This document shows, one piece after another, positions 37,329 through 45,917 of a DNA stretch of 64,000 bases. Each line of letters begins with the position of its first letter. The stretch's first letter is position 1. Source of the stretch: Lachnospiraceae bacterium Zagget3 (lineage in GTDB: Bacteria > Bacillota_A > Clostridia > Lachnospirales > Lachnospiraceae). The notes beneath the pieces were generated by a model. It worked only from the letters and a program-made list of their open reading frames with translations, searched no databases and had not been told where the DNA came from. A program made the position numbers and the translations under genes. The DNA lies in the NCBI GenBank assembly GCA_001941025.1, contig MSHE01000032.1, positions 372,001 to 436,000 of the forward strand, written 5' to 3'.

Positions 37329-38258
37329 TTATCGCTCAAAGAGCGGCGTGGAAAAATACCGCTCCGCCGTATCGGGCAATACCGTGACGACCGTCTTGCC
37401 GGCCCCGAGCCTCTCCGCCAGTTGCAACGCGGCAGCGACGTTCGTGCCGCTGGAGATGCCGCAGAGGATTCCCTCTTTTTTCGCCAGATCCCGCGCGGTG
37501 CTAAGCGCCTCGTCGTCGGAGACGATGTAGATATGGCTGTAAATCTGCTGATTTAAGATCTCCGGGATCAGCCCGTCCCCGATCCCCATCTGCAGATGGG
37601 TCCCGATGTTGCCTCCGGCCAGTATGGCCGCGTTCTCCGGCTCCACGGCCCAGATCTCGATGTCGGGGTTCTGCGCCTTTAAGACTTCGCCGATGCCGGT
37701 GATCGTACCGCCCGTGCCGATGCCGGAACAGAACCCGTCGATCGGCCCCGCCACCTGCTCCATGATCTCGAGCGCCGTGTGGTTGCGGTGCGCGTTTGGA
37801 TTGTTGACGTTCACAAACTGCTGCGGAATATAGACATCCGGGTCCTCTTCCCGCATGCGCAGCGCCGTCTCAACGCACGCATGGATGCACTTTCCGATGT
37901 CGCCGTCATCGTGGATCAGGACTACTTCCGCGCCATAGTGCCGCATGATCAAGCGGCGCTCCTCGCTTACCGAATCCGGCATGATGATGATCGTCCGATA
38001 GCCCTTTACGGCCCCGACGAGTGCCAGGCCGATGCCCTGATTGCCGCTCGTCGGCTCCACGACGGTCATACCGGGGCGCAGCGCGCCATCCTTTTCCGCC
38101 TGCTCGATCATGTTGTAGGCGGTCCGGGTCTTGATGGATCCGCCGACGTTTAAACCCTCGAACTTGACAAGGATCTCCGCGTTTTCCGGAGGATTCATGC
38201 GGTTTAGGCGAATGATGGGAGTATGCCCGATCGCTTCCAGAATGTTGTTGTAAACCAA
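37329..38258 (-). CDS. cysK: PLP-dependent cysteine synthase-like enzyme
   Basis: The 309-residue fold type II PLP enzyme has the substrate loop VEPTSGNQGIGLALVGA and the cofactor phosphate loop GIGTGGTITGIGE. The PLP lysine (about Lys43) sits in NVGGSIKTRTAYNMI, whereas classical O-acetylserine sulfhydrylases have NPGGSVKDR. It therefore belongs to a divergent Firmicutes branch and might use another nucleophile or substrate. The start is the TTG at 38258, because GGAG sits 8 bases before it and MVYNNILEAIGHTP is the usual family start; an ATG at 38291 has no ribosome-binding site. Confidence 0.85.
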   Translation of the reverse strand: MVYNNILEAIGHTPIIRLNRMNPPENAEILVKFEGLNVGGSIKTRTAYNMIEQAEKDGALRPGMTVVEPTSGNQGIGLALVGAVKGYRTIIIMPDSVSEERRLIMRHYGAEVVLIHDDGDIGKCIHACVETALRMREEDPDVYIPQQFVNVNNPNAHRNHTALEIMEQVAGPIDGFCSGIGTGGTITGIGEVLKAQNPDIEIWAVEPENAAILAGGNIGTHLQMGIGDGLIPEILNQQIYSHIYIVSDDEALSTARDLAKKEGILCGISSGTNVAAALQLAERLGAGKTVVTVLPDTAERYFSTPLFER

Positions 38259-38322
38259 AGTACTCTCTCCTGTCTCTTGGCGGGCGCACATACGCGTACG
38301 CCGAACTTATTTTCAGAAAGAC

Positions 38323-39105
38323 TCACACGCGCCGCATGATCTCCCACAGATACGTCATCGTCTTCGCCGGGATAATCTTCGCGAAAAACCGGACCACAAT
38401 GGCCATGATGCCCGGTGAGGACACCGCCCTGCGGTGCCGGCTGGCCCGAAGCGCCCGGCGCACCACATCCTCCTTTTTTGACGGAAGCAGGAAATGGCGG
38501 ATGTCCGACTGCGTATCGGTGTTTCCTCCCTGCCGCGCCACTTTGATAAAGTCGGTATCGCCGACCCACCACGGACAGACCGCCGTCACGACGATCCCCC
38601 TCGGAAGCAGTTCCATGCGCAGCGCCTGCGTGTAGCTTAACAGAAAATTCTTGCTCGCCGCGTAGGTCGCCAGATGCGGCAGCGCGAAAAATGACGAGGC
38701 GGAGCAAAGCTCTACGATCCGGTCCCCGGCCCGCATATGCGGGATCGCGATCAGCGTGACCGAGACCGCGTATTTGCAGTCCAGGTCGATCATGCGCTCC
38801 GTATCCGCGCGGCTGATGGTCTCGTAGGTGCCGATCTTCCCGAAGCCGGCACAGTGTACGAACAGGCCGACCCGGACATCGCTCTCGGAAAGCGTCGTCT
38901 CAAGCGTGGCAAGGCACTCCTCGTCACACAGATCCAGGGGAAGGACCCGTGTGGGGTGGGTCAGCCGCGCGGCCACCTCGTTGAGGCGGTCTTCGCGCCG
39001 CGCGATGAGCCAGATCTCATCGATCCCCTTTTCTTCCCGGTCGATGTGTTCGGCAAACACTTCCCCCATGCCACCGGACGCGCCGGTGATCACCGCGATC
39101 CTCAT
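38323..39105 (-). CDS. Short-chain dehydrogenase/reductase (SDR)
   Basis: The 260-residue protein starts at MRIAVITGASGGMGEVF, the nucleotide-binding loop, and has the catalytic Ser in VELCSAS and the YxxxK pair in YAASKNF. A C-terminal amphipathic segment (IMAIVVRFFAKIIPAKTMTYL) may touch the membrane. The oxidised or reduced substrate is unknown. Its ATG overlaps the stop of a 48-residue membrane peptide gene as ATGA, so translation is coupled. A frame extending upstream to 39282 would overlay that peptide and has no ribosome-binding site. Confidence 0.9.
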   Translation of the reverse strand: MRIAVITGASGGMGEVFAEHIDREEKGIDEIWLIARREDRLNEVAARLTHPTRVLPLDLCDEECLATLETTLSESDVRVGLFVHCAGFGKIGTYETISRADTERMIDLDCKYAVSVTLIAIPHMRAGDRIVELCSASSFFALPHLATYAASKNFLLSYTQALRMELLPRGIVVTAVCPWWVGDTDFIKVARQGGNTDTQSDIRHFLLPSKKEDVVRRALRASRHRRAVSSPGIMAIVVRFFAKIIPAKTMTYLWEIMRRV

Positions 39106-39248
39106 GACTCGTCTCTGCGCGTCTTCGCGCGGTAGATGAAAAGCTCCACCACAAACAGCACGATCGCCGCGATAAAGCACCATAAAAGCACCGATCCCAT
39201 AAACGAAACGACCCAGTGCCATCCGGTTAAAATCCCCTGCCAAACCAT
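39102..39248 (-). CDS. Small membrane protein coupled to SDR
   Basis: A 48-codon frame starts at the ATG of 39246-39248 with a very good GGAGG (39257-39261) 8 bases upstream, and its TGA overlaps the SDR start. The peptide begins MVWQGILTGWHWVV, has one strong membrane helix (about residues 13-38, MGSVLLWCFIAAIVLFVVEL) and a basic cytoplasmic tail YRAKTRRDES. It resembles no family known to me. Positive-inside charge, perfect ribosome-binding site and coupling argue it is real. It may anchor the SDR at the membrane. Confidence 0.75.
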   Translation of the reverse strand: MVWQGILTGWHWVVSFMGSVLLWCFIAAIVLFVVELFIYRAKTRRDES

Positions 39249-39344
39249 AGTATTTTCCTCCCCAAGCGCGATTAGCCCGCACTTATGAAAATTATATCAC
39301 AGTTTTTCCCGAAACGATACCAAAAAATCATCGGGCAGGAGGGC

Positions 39345-39382
39345 AAAAAAGGGGCCCGATTTTTAGAAAAACCGAGCCCTTT
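39345..39382 (-). terminator. Terminator after secDF
   Basis: On the minus strand AAAGGGCTCGG ... TCGGGCCCCTTTTTT forms a long stem with TTTTTC/TAAAAA in the upper part and a U-run, 10 bases after the secDF stop. Confidence 0.8.
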
Positions 39383-39392
39383 ACCACAGCAT

Positions 39393-41666
39393 CTAAACGA
39401 TACCGTTCTCCTTGCCTTTATATTTGTCTTTCTCTTTTTCTTTCTGTTCCAGACGCTTCTGCTTCTCTTTCTCTTTCTTCTCCGCCTTTGCCGAGATGGC
39501 TTTCTTCTCCTTGCGCCTGATCTGATTCATCTTAAACATATACCAGATCGGTCCGGTTAGGAACACGGAGGAGTACGCGCCGCAGACCACGCCGATCATC
39601 AGCGGGCCCGTGAACTCCCGCATCGAGGAGACGCCCAGGATAAAGATCATAAAGACCATGATAAACGTCGTCAGCGAGGTGTTGATCGAACGCGAGAGCG
39701 TCTGCGTGATACTGTTGTTGACCACGTTTGCGTAGTCGATATCGCGGCTGCTGGTCTCCAGCTTGATGTTCTCGCGGATCCGGTCGAATATGACGATCGT
39801 CGCGTTGATGGAATAACCGACGATTGTTAGCATACACGCGATAAACGTCGTGCCCACGCTGGTCCGCGTCAGGGCGTAGAACGTTAGCACGATCAGCACG
39901 TCATGCACCAGCGCGATGACCGCTGCCGTCGCGAAGCGGACCTCCCGGAAACGGATCCAGATGTAGATCAACATACAGATCGTCGCGATGATGACCGCCC
40001 AGATCGCGTCCATCCGCATCTCGGAACTGATCGTCGAGCTGATATTCTGGGATTCCTGAATATCCGACTCTTCCACGCCAAAGTGCTCTCCCAAAGTATC
40101 CACGATCGCTTCCCGCTCTTCCAGATCCAGCGTCCGTGTCTTGAAGATCACGTCATCGCTGTCCGCCACCTTCTGGGTCTGGACATTCGTGTCGCCGATC
40201 GCGTCCTCAATGTAAGGCACGATGTCCTCATCGATCTCCTCGATCGTGTAGTCCTGATCGAACGTGACCGTGGTCGAGGTGCCGCCCATGAACTCCAGAC
40301 TGAAGTTCAAAACATTGCCGTTGACCGAATTGTGCACGCCCATGCCGATAAATCCGGCCACGATGATCGCGCATGAGATACCGATACACAGGAACCGCCG
40401 TTTGAGGAAATTGATGGGGGTTCGCTGTTTTCTTTCCCCGTAGAACTTTCTATCCTTAAAGTGGATGCCGTAAAACGTCCGGACCAGCAGGCGCGTCAGC
40501 ACCAACGCGGAGAACATGGATACAACGATACCGATCGCCAGGGTGATCGCGAAACCGCGGACCGTTCCGGATCCACGTATATACAGCACGATCGCGGCGA
40601 TAAGCGTCGTGATATTGCCGTCCAGGATCGCGGAGAATGCCTTTCGGAATCCGGACTGGATCGCCTGATTCACCGGCTGCCCGGTTCCGATCTCCTCCTT
40701 GATCCGGGTGAATATGATGACATTCGCGTCGACGGCCATACCGATTGATAGGATGATACCGGCAATGCCCGGCAGGGTTAGCGTAATGTGATACAAATGT
40801 AAGATGGCCAGCACGATGCCCGTATACAGCAGCAGCGCGATCGATGCCGCGATGCCCGGGATCCGGTACATGGCAATCATGAAGATGATGATGATAAAGA
40901 TACCGATGACGGCCGCGATGATACTCGAACGCAGCGCCTGCGAGCCGAGTTTCGCGCCCACGACCTCGGACTGCAGCTCCTCCAGATGCAGCGTCAGCGC
41001 GCCGCTTCGGATCTGCGTCGCGAGAATCTCGGCATCCTCATAGCTGTCCATGCCGGTGATCTCGGCCACACCGTTTGAGATCACGGACTGCACCGTCGGA
41101 TATGTGATACACTCTCCGTTATAGTAGATTGGAAGCGCGTCGCCCAGATACTCTTCCGTATATTCGGCAAAGATCTTCGCGCCCTCGTCATTGAGCGTCA
41201 GCTCCACCGCGTATTCCGTGGCGCCGGTCGTCGAATTCGTCTGCGTAGCAGCCTGCGCGTCGACGACATCGTCTCCGGTCATATAGACCTCGCCGTCCTC
41301 CGTCTGGAATTCCAGGGAGCCCGGCTCGCCCAGTTCCTCGAGGATTTCATTGGCGTCCGTCACGCCGGGGATCTCGACCGTGATCCGGTCATCGCCGACC
41401 TGATAGACTTCGGACTCCGTGCTGTACGCGCTGACACGCTGTTCCAGCTGGTAGATCGTGTCCGCCATCTCCTCCGCCGTCGCCGTTTCTCCCTCCGCGA
41501 TACCATACGTGATGCTCACGCCGCCGGCCAGGTCCAGCCCGAGCTTGATCCCTCTTTGGCTGTCCTTTGCCGTAGTGCCCTTCAAAATGCCGAACGTGTA
41601 GTATCCCAACAGGACTACACAGACCAGCAGTATGATCAGGGTGACATATCCTCTCTTTGTCTTCAT
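39393..41666 (-). CDS. secDF: Fused protein translocase SecDF
   Basis: The 757-residue protein joins SecD and SecF, with twelve transmembrane helices in two sets of six. SecD features are KLGLDLAGGVSITYG and, in the membrane, GMAVDANVIIFTRIKEE; SecF features are EFMGGTSTTVTF and TIVGYSINATIVIFDRIRENI. It uses the proton or sodium gradient to help pull secreted proteins through SecYEG. The C-terminus is a Lys/Glu-rich tail. It begins 19 bases after the SCIFF maturase gene, a neighbourhood known from many Clostridia. Confidence 0.96.
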   Translation of the reverse strand: MKTKRGYVTLIILLVCVVLLGYYTFGILKGTTAKDSQRGIKLGLDLAGGVSITYGIAEGETATAEEMADTIYQLEQRVSAYSTESEVYQVGDDRITVEIPGVTDANEILEELGEPGSLEFQTEDGEVYMTGDDVVDAQAATQTNSTTGATEYAVELTLNDEGAKIFAEYTEEYLGDALPIYYNGECITYPTVQSVISNGVAEITGMDSYEDAEILATQIRSGALTLHLEELQSEVVGAKLGSQALRSSIIAAVIGIFIIIIFMIAMYRIPGIAASIALLLYTGIVLAILHLYHITLTLPGIAGIILSIGMAVDANVIIFTRIKEEIGTGQPVNQAIQSGFRKAFSAILDGNITTLIAAIVLYIRGSGTVRGFAITLAIGIVVSMFSALVLTRLLVRTFYGIHFKDRKFYGERKQRTPINFLKRRFLCIGISCAIIVAGFIGMGVHNSVNGNVLNFSLEFMGGTSTTVTFDQDYTIEEIDEDIVPYIEDAIGDTNVQTQKVADSDDVIFKTRTLDLEEREAIVDTLGEHFGVEESDIQESQNISSTISSEMRMDAIWAVIIATICMLIYIWIRFREVRFATAAVIALVHDVLIVLTFYALTRTSVGTTFIACMLTIVGYSINATIVIFDRIRENIKLETSSRDIDYANVVNNSITQTLSRSINTSLTTFIMVFMIFILGVSSMREFTGPLMIGVVCGAYSSVFLTGPIWYMFKMNQIRRKEKKAISAKAEKKEKEKQKRLEQKEKEKDKYKGKENGIV

Positions 41667-41685
41667 TTCACACTCTTCCTCCAGT

Positions 41686-43038
41686 TTAATCAGCCAAAGC
41701 CGCTTTTATCATAATGGCACATTCGATCCGCTTTTGCTGCAGTTTGCAGCCGATCTCGTAAGTGCCTTTCAAGTCTCCGCAAAAATGGTAAGCGTTCGCC
41801 GCGCAGCCGCCGCTGCAGTAAAACTTCGCGAAACAGTCCCGGCACGCGTCCTTCGTCAGGACGCTCACACCCGCGAACGCGTCGCGCAGATCCGTGTTTG
41901 TCACGCCGTCCCACACATTCCCCATGCGAAACGCTTCGTTTCCGACAAACTGATGACAGGGATACAGATCGCCCCACGGAGTGACCGCGAGGTAGTCCGC
42001 GCCGGATCCGCAGCCAGAGAGGCGTTTGATGACACAGGGTCCGCCCTCCAAGTCTATCATAAAGTGGAAAAAGTTGAAACCCTTTTTCTCCCGTTCTCTT
42101 TTGACCATCTCCGCTGCCAGCCGGTCATACTGCTCCAGCAGCCGCGGCAGGTCCTCCTCCGTGATCGCGTAGCTTTGCGTTTCCTCCGCCACAACCGGCT
42201 CAACGGAGATCTGTTTAAATCCCAGATCGGCCAGATGGAGCACATCCTCCGCGAAATCGGGATTGTAGTGTGTGTATGTCCCGCGGACATAGTAGCGGTC
42301 CTGCTGCCGGCTCTCGGCAAACTCCCGAAACTTCGGGACGATCCTCTCGTAACTGCCCTTTCCGTTTCGAAACGGACGCATGCGGTCGTTAACTTCGGGC
42401 CGCCCGTCGACACTTAAGACGACGTTGTCCATCTCGCGGTTGGCAAACTCCATGATCTCGTCGGAGAGGAGCACGCCGTTTGTCGTAAGCGTAAAGCGGA
42501 AGTGCTTGTCGTATAACGGTTCCTGCTCGCGCCCGTATCGCACGAGCTCCTTTACGACCTCCCAGTTGAGTAAGGGTTCTCCGCCAAAGAAATCGACTTC
42601 CAGATTTTGTCGGTGGCCGGAGTGCGAGATCAGAAAGTCAAGCGCCGCCCTGCCGACATCCGCGCTCATGAGCGCCCGGTCTCCGTGGTACTCCCCTTCC
42701 CCCGCGAAACAATAGCGGCAGGCGAGGTTGCAGTCGTGCGCGATGTGAAGACACAGAGCCTTTACGATCGGCTCGCGCCCTGCCGGATCCGGAAGCACAT
42801 CTTCGTAGGTATCTTCGGAAAAGAGCGTTCCGTCCGCGATCAGTGTTTCCACTTCCCCGTAGGCTTCCGCGACCTCCTCCGGTGGGTAGGAGGAGCCGAG
42901 CGCCGCGAGGATCTCTCCGCGGGAATGCTCCTCATACAGGGCAATCAGTTCATACGTCATGTCGTCCACCACATGGACAGCGCCGCTGTTTACATCGAGG
43001 ACGATGTTGTAGCCGTTGTTCCGATACTGATGGACCAT
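41686..43038 (-). CDS. scfB: Radical SAM/SPASM maturase of SCIFF ranthipeptide
   Basis: The 450-residue enzyme has an N-terminal peptide-recognition (RRE-like) region, the radical SAM cluster motif CNLACRYCF, FFGGEPLLNW, and a C-terminal SPASM region (GCGSGADYLAVTPWGDLYPC and CRDCFAKFYCSGGCAANAY) for two auxiliary 4Fe-4S clusters. Such maturases join Cys sulfur to another residue in the six-Cys precursor, giving thioether (ranthipeptide) bridges. The ATG at 43038 is chosen because AGAGGG is 6 bases upstream. The precursor gene is 82 bases upstream and secDF is downstream. Confidence 0.95.
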   Translation of the reverse strand: MVHQYRNNGYNIVLDVNSGAVHVVDDMTYELIALYEEHSRGEILAALGSSYPPEEVAEAYGEVETLIADGTLFSEDTYEDVLPDPAGREPIVKALCLHIAHDCNLACRYCFAGEGEYHGDRALMSADVGRAALDFLISHSGHRQNLEVDFFGGEPLLNWEVVKELVRYGREQEPLYDKHFRFTLTTNGVLLSDEIMEFANREMDNVVLSVDGRPEVNDRMRPFRNGKGSYERIVPKFREFAESRQQDRYYVRGTYTHYNPDFAEDVLHLADLGFKQISVEPVVAEETQSYAITEEDLPRLLEQYDRLAAEMVKREREKKGFNFFHFMIDLEGGPCVIKRLSGCGSGADYLAVTPWGDLYPCHQFVGNEAFRMGNVWDGVTNTDLRDAFAGVSVLTKDACRDCFAKFYCSGGCAANAYHFCGDLKGTYEIGCKLQQKRIECAIMIKAALAD

Positions 43039-43120
43039 AGACATCCCTCTTATTTTACAGGAAAGGACCGCATGCGTTTCCACACACGGCCTCCCACTAC
43101 TCTCATTTTGTTCACGGGGC

Positions 43121-43261
43121 CTACTTGCGCTCGCAAGTCTGGTTCCCGACGGTACAGGAAGTCTTGCAAGCCGACTGACAGGAGGTACGGCATTCACCGC
43201 ATCCGCCCTTTTTCACCGTGTTCTGCAGTTTTTTGTCGTTCAATGCCTTTACATGCTTCAT
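43121..43261 (-). CDS. scfA: SCIFF ranthipeptide precursor (six Cys in forty-five residues)
   Basis: The 46-residue peptide starts MKHVKALNDKKLQNTVKKGG and has Cys at 21, 24, 28, 32, 36 and 43 within a Thr/Ser-rich C-terminal core, with the typical SCQSACKTSCT pattern. This is the SCIFF family, nearly universal in Clostridia. The ATG at 43261 has GGAG 10 bases upstream; an earlier frame start at 43318 lies inside the promoter. It is modified by the radical SAM enzyme encoded next. No dedicated protease or transporter is adjacent, so the end function (signalling has been proposed) is open. Confidence 0.95.
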   Translation of the reverse strand: MKHVKALNDKKLQNTVKKGGCGECRTSCQSACKTSCTVGNQTCERK

Positions 43262-43308
43262 AAACCTGTCGCTCCTCTCCGCGACCACTTTCAAAATTAC
43301 CGCAACAC

Positions 43309-43337
43309 AGTATAGCATAAAATATTGCAGAAAGCAA
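43309..43337 (-). promoter_or_regulatory. Promoter of the SCIFF operon
   Basis: TTGCTT (43332-43337), a 17-base spacer and TATACT (43309-43314), with TGC before the -10 (extended -10), on the minus strand. Confidence 0.65.
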
Positions 43338-43349
43338 CAAAAAACACTC

Positions 43350-43378
43350 TTTACAACAAGTCCCGCCGGGGGTAAACT
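43350..43378 (+). promoter_or_regulatory. Promoter of the divergent small gene
   Basis: TTTACA (43350-43355), a 17-base spacer and TAAACT (43373-43378), about 35 bases before the ATG at 43413. It is back to back with the SCIFF promoter. Confidence 0.5.
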
Positions 43379-43412
43379 GGGTTTATCTGATCACACTTCA
43401 TTCCCATTCGGT

Positions 43413-43883
43413 ATGAGTCTGAATCGTTCTTACCTCATCGTATTTTGGAATCCCTTTTCCACAACGGATCTGGAGCCCTGCATGTGGTATCTTACATCCC
43501 TTTTTCAAAGACACGGAGACATCCAGTGGATCGCCTGTCAGGGCCCGCCGGAAGGACGGAATCTCCGGCTGCTGCACGGGGCCGATCTCGTCGTGATCAC
43601 GCTGCGCCAGAGCCGTCAGGACTTGTCGCGCCTGTTTTTGCAGGACCGGCTCCGCTTCCCCAACTGCGTCTTTCTGATCACGGATTACGTGCCGGACGTG
43701 TCCCCGGACTTGTCCCGTCTCGCGTTCGAGTTTCGGATCCCGCGCTCCCATCTGGCCCAGATTCCCTACACGCCGTGTCTGCGGGAGGGAAAAAAATGGC
43801 CCGGGCCGGGCCTCCGGCAAAAGGAGTTTCGCCGGGACTTAACCCAAGCCGGGCAGATCATGCTGCGGGCGCTCGGATTCTGA
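43413..43883 (+). CDS. Hypothetical protein, possibly degraded ParA/MinD-like
   Basis: The 156-residue frame starts MSLNRSYLIVFWNPFSTTDL. The middle (GADLVVITLRQSRQDLSRLF, CVFLITDYVPD) and end (IPRSHLAQIPYTPCLREGKKWPGP) look like the second half of ParA/MinD-like ATPases, but no P-loop is present. No good ribosome-binding site precedes the ATG; an internal ATG at 43482 has GGAG 6 bases upstream and would shorten the protein by 23 residues. A promoter with good boxes lies upstream. It may be a non-catalytic ATPase-like protein or a remnant. It ends next to the convergent YfcE gene. Confidence 0.55.
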   Translation: MSLNRSYLIVFWNPFSTTDLEPCMWYLTSLFQRHGDIQWIACQGPPEGRNLRLLHGADLVVITLRQSRQDLSRLFLQDRLRFPNCVFLITDYVPDVSPDLSRLAFEFRIPRSHLAQIPYTPCLREGKKWPGPGLRQKEFRRDLTQAGQIMLRALGF

Positions 43884-44333
43884 TCAGAGCAGGATCTGTT
43901 CGATTGTATAATCACGTCCGTCAATTTCCATGACGACAAAAGAGATGTCCTCCCCGAAGCGCGAGATGCCGCAGCTGCCGGGATTGAGCCAGAGCTGCCC
44001 GTCCACGACCTCCGCCTTATAGTGATGGGTGTGGCCATAGACGATCACGTCCGCGTCTTCGGCCGCCGCGCCCAGTTTGTCGCGGTCATGGATCATGACA
44101 AAGCGGAGGTCTCCGATAGAAAACCGCTGTACATCCGCGAGATAGTCGGCCCACCAGCGGTCGGAATTGCCGCGCACCACATACAGCCGCGCGAGAAACC
44201 GGAGTTCCTCCAAAACCGATTCTTCCGCGAAGTCACCCGCGTGAAGAATATAATCGCAAGTCTTTAAGACCTCCATCATGTCCTCACGAAGCACGCCGTG
44301 GCTATCTGAAATGACTCCGACTCTGATCGACAT
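43884..44333 (-). CDS. YfcE-type metallophosphoesterase
   Basis: The 149-residue protein has the calcineurin-like metal motifs in order: GVISDSHG, LHAGDF, VRGNSD, YGHTHHY and LNPGSCG. These bind two metals and hydrolyse phosphodiesters; small YfcE/MJ0936 relatives act on test substrates and the natural one is unknown. The ATG at 44333 follows GAGAGGG; longer frames lack a site and overlap the upstream gene. It is 20 bases after the zinc-ribbon/TPR gene. Confidence 0.9.
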   Translation of the reverse strand: MSIRVGVISDSHGVLREDMMEVLKTCDYILHAGDFAEESVLEELRFLARLYVVRGNSDRWWADYLADVQRFSIGDLRFVMIHDRDKLGAAAEDADVIVYGHTHHYKAEVVDGQLWLNPGSCGISRFGEDISFVVMEIDGRDYTIEQILL

Positions 44334-44353
44334 TCGTTTTTTACCCTCTCGCT

Positions 44354-45751
44354 CTACTCCGCCGCGGTGTAACCCTCTGCCTCCAGATTGGCCACCATGC
44401 TGCTCGATGTGTCGAGGGCCGTCTGGCCCGTCGCGTACTCCTGCACGACAGCAAACCACTTGAGGGCGTTTTCGTAATCGCCCGAGTAGTTGTAGGAATA
44501 CGCGAGATAGTAGGCAGCCATTCCGTCCTCATAGTCCGGCACGGTCTCAACGATACTCAAAAACTGATGGATGGCCTCCTCATAATCCCGCGCGTTGTAG
44601 GCAGTCATGCCGCTCTCGTAGGCAGTGGCCAGCGTCGTGCTCTCCATGGTCTCCACCATCTCATCGTAAAGCGCCTGTCCGTCCGCTTCCAACAGATCGC
44701 GGTCCACATCCACCAGAGCCAGATCCGCACCGGTGTAGTCCTCCGCCACAAAGAGTTCATACGCGTCAAGAAGCGCCTGATAGGAGCGCGTGCGCTCTCC
44801 GGCCGACTCGGTCGCGTCGGCGGCATCGCGGATCTCCTGATTTAAAGCCTCTTTTTCCGTCTCGAGCGTCTGGATCGTCTGGTCCCTTACGGCCAGCGAC
44901 TGATCCGTCTCGACGACCTGCGCGGCCGCCCGCGTGTTGGCACGCTGCCGGACCTGGGGGATCACAAGGAAACACACGATCGCAACGCCGATGGCCGCCC
45001 CCAGCAGCAGATATAACACATTGCGCACCGTGGAGTTGTCGGTGATCGTCGTGGGCGTGATGATCACGTCGTTCCCGCTTCGATAGGCAACCGTCTCCTC
45101 CTCCCGTTCCTCGCGCGATCTGCGCCGCTGGCTGCTCCTTCTGTGTTCGCGGCAGTATTTCGTGTAGCGCAGCGTGATCGTGCTGCCGGCATCGACCTGG
45201 GCGGCGCGCTTTAAACACTTCAGCGCGGCGTCATAGTCTTCCTCCCGGATATGGAGAAGCGCGAGCAGCTGCTGGGCCTTTACGAACTTCGGGTTCGCGG
45301 AGACCACGTTTTTTAACTGGATCACAGCCAGGTCATAGTTGCCGTGATGGCAATACGCAAGTGCCTGATTATAATTTTTCAGTGTCGTGGTCATCACCGC
45401 GAGACGGCCCGCGTCTTCCTGAACCTTATCGATCCACTCCTGCGCCTGGTTGTCCTCGGCATCCATGCTCTTGGAGATTGCCCACTCGCTTAAAGCCGCG
45501 ACCGGATCGCCCATCTCATAATAGATGAGTCCGAGAAGGTTTCTGGCCGGCACATTGGACTTGTTACAGCGCAGACTTAAGCGCAAAGCCTCCGCGGCGG
45601 CGCTTAAATCGCGCACCTGTGCCTTCTCCAGGCCTTCATTGTACAGACGGTTTGACATGGCGCAGATCCGCTTCCAGATCGACACATCCTCCCCGCAGAT
45701 CGGGCAGATGCTCGTCGCGTCCAGCTCGGCGCCGCAGTAGTAACACTTCAT
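44354..45751 (-). CDS. Zinc-ribbon and TPR membrane protein
   Basis: The 465-residue protein starts with a zinc ribbon (CYYCGAELDATSICPICGE), then TPR-like helices (residues about 30-200; NVPARNLLGLIYYEMGDPVA, ALAYCHHGNYDLAVIQLKN), a basic stretch (RRSSQRRRSREERE), one transmembrane helix at about 245-268 and a C-terminal outer part with a coiled coil (TLETEKEALNQEIRD) and further TPRs (AYESGMTAYNARDYEEAIHQ). Repeats thus lie on both sides of the membrane. Its function is unknown; it may scaffold an envelope complex. It follows a 44-residue acidic peptide gene by 16 bases, with GGAGG before the ATG. Confidence 0.85.
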   Translation of the reverse strand: MKCYYCGAELDATSICPICGEDVSIWKRICAMSNRLYNEGLEKAQVRDLSAAAEALRLSLRCNKSNVPARNLLGLIYYEMGDPVAALSEWAISKSMDAEDNQAQEWIDKVQEDAGRLAVMTTTLKNYNQALAYCHHGNYDLAVIQLKNVVSANPKFVKAQQLLALLHIREEDYDAALKCLKRAAQVDAGSTITLRYTKYCREHRRSSQRRRSREEREEETVAYRSGNDVIITPTTITDNSTVRNVLYLLLGAAIGVAIVCFLVIPQVRQRANTRAAAQVVETDQSLAVRDQTIQTLETEKEALNQEIRDAADATESAGERTRSYQALLDAYELFVAEDYTGADLALVDVDRDLLEADGQALYDEMVETMESTTLATAYESGMTAYNARDYEEAIHQFLSIVETVPDYEDGMAAYYLAYSYNYSGDYENALKWFAVVQEYATGQTALDTSSSMVANLEAEGYTAAE

Positions 45752-45767
45752 CGCGATCCTCCGCTGT

Positions 45768-45902
45768 TCAGACCTGCGTCTCCCGAAGGAGTTCCTGTAT
45801 GATGTCCATCATGTCGGTCATGTCACGCTTATAGATCGCGTCCTCTGCCTCATCGACCTCCATGCTCGGTTCAAATTTCTTTAATTCCTCTTCAAAGTTC
45901 AT
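45768..45902 (-). CDS. Small acidic protein of 44 residues
   Basis: The frame starts at the ATG of 45900-45902 with GGGGGA 5 bases upstream and stops with TGA at 45768-45770. The peptide begins MNFEEELKKFEPSMEVDEAE and ends DMMDIIQELLRETQV. It is acidic and helical, with no membrane segment. Its place directly ahead of the TPR gene, with matching codon style, supports expression. Function unknown. Confidence 0.6.
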   Translation of the reverse strand: MNFEEELKKFEPSMEVDEAEDAIYKRDMTDMMDIIQELLRETQV

Positions 45903-45917
45903 GATTTTCCCCCATTT

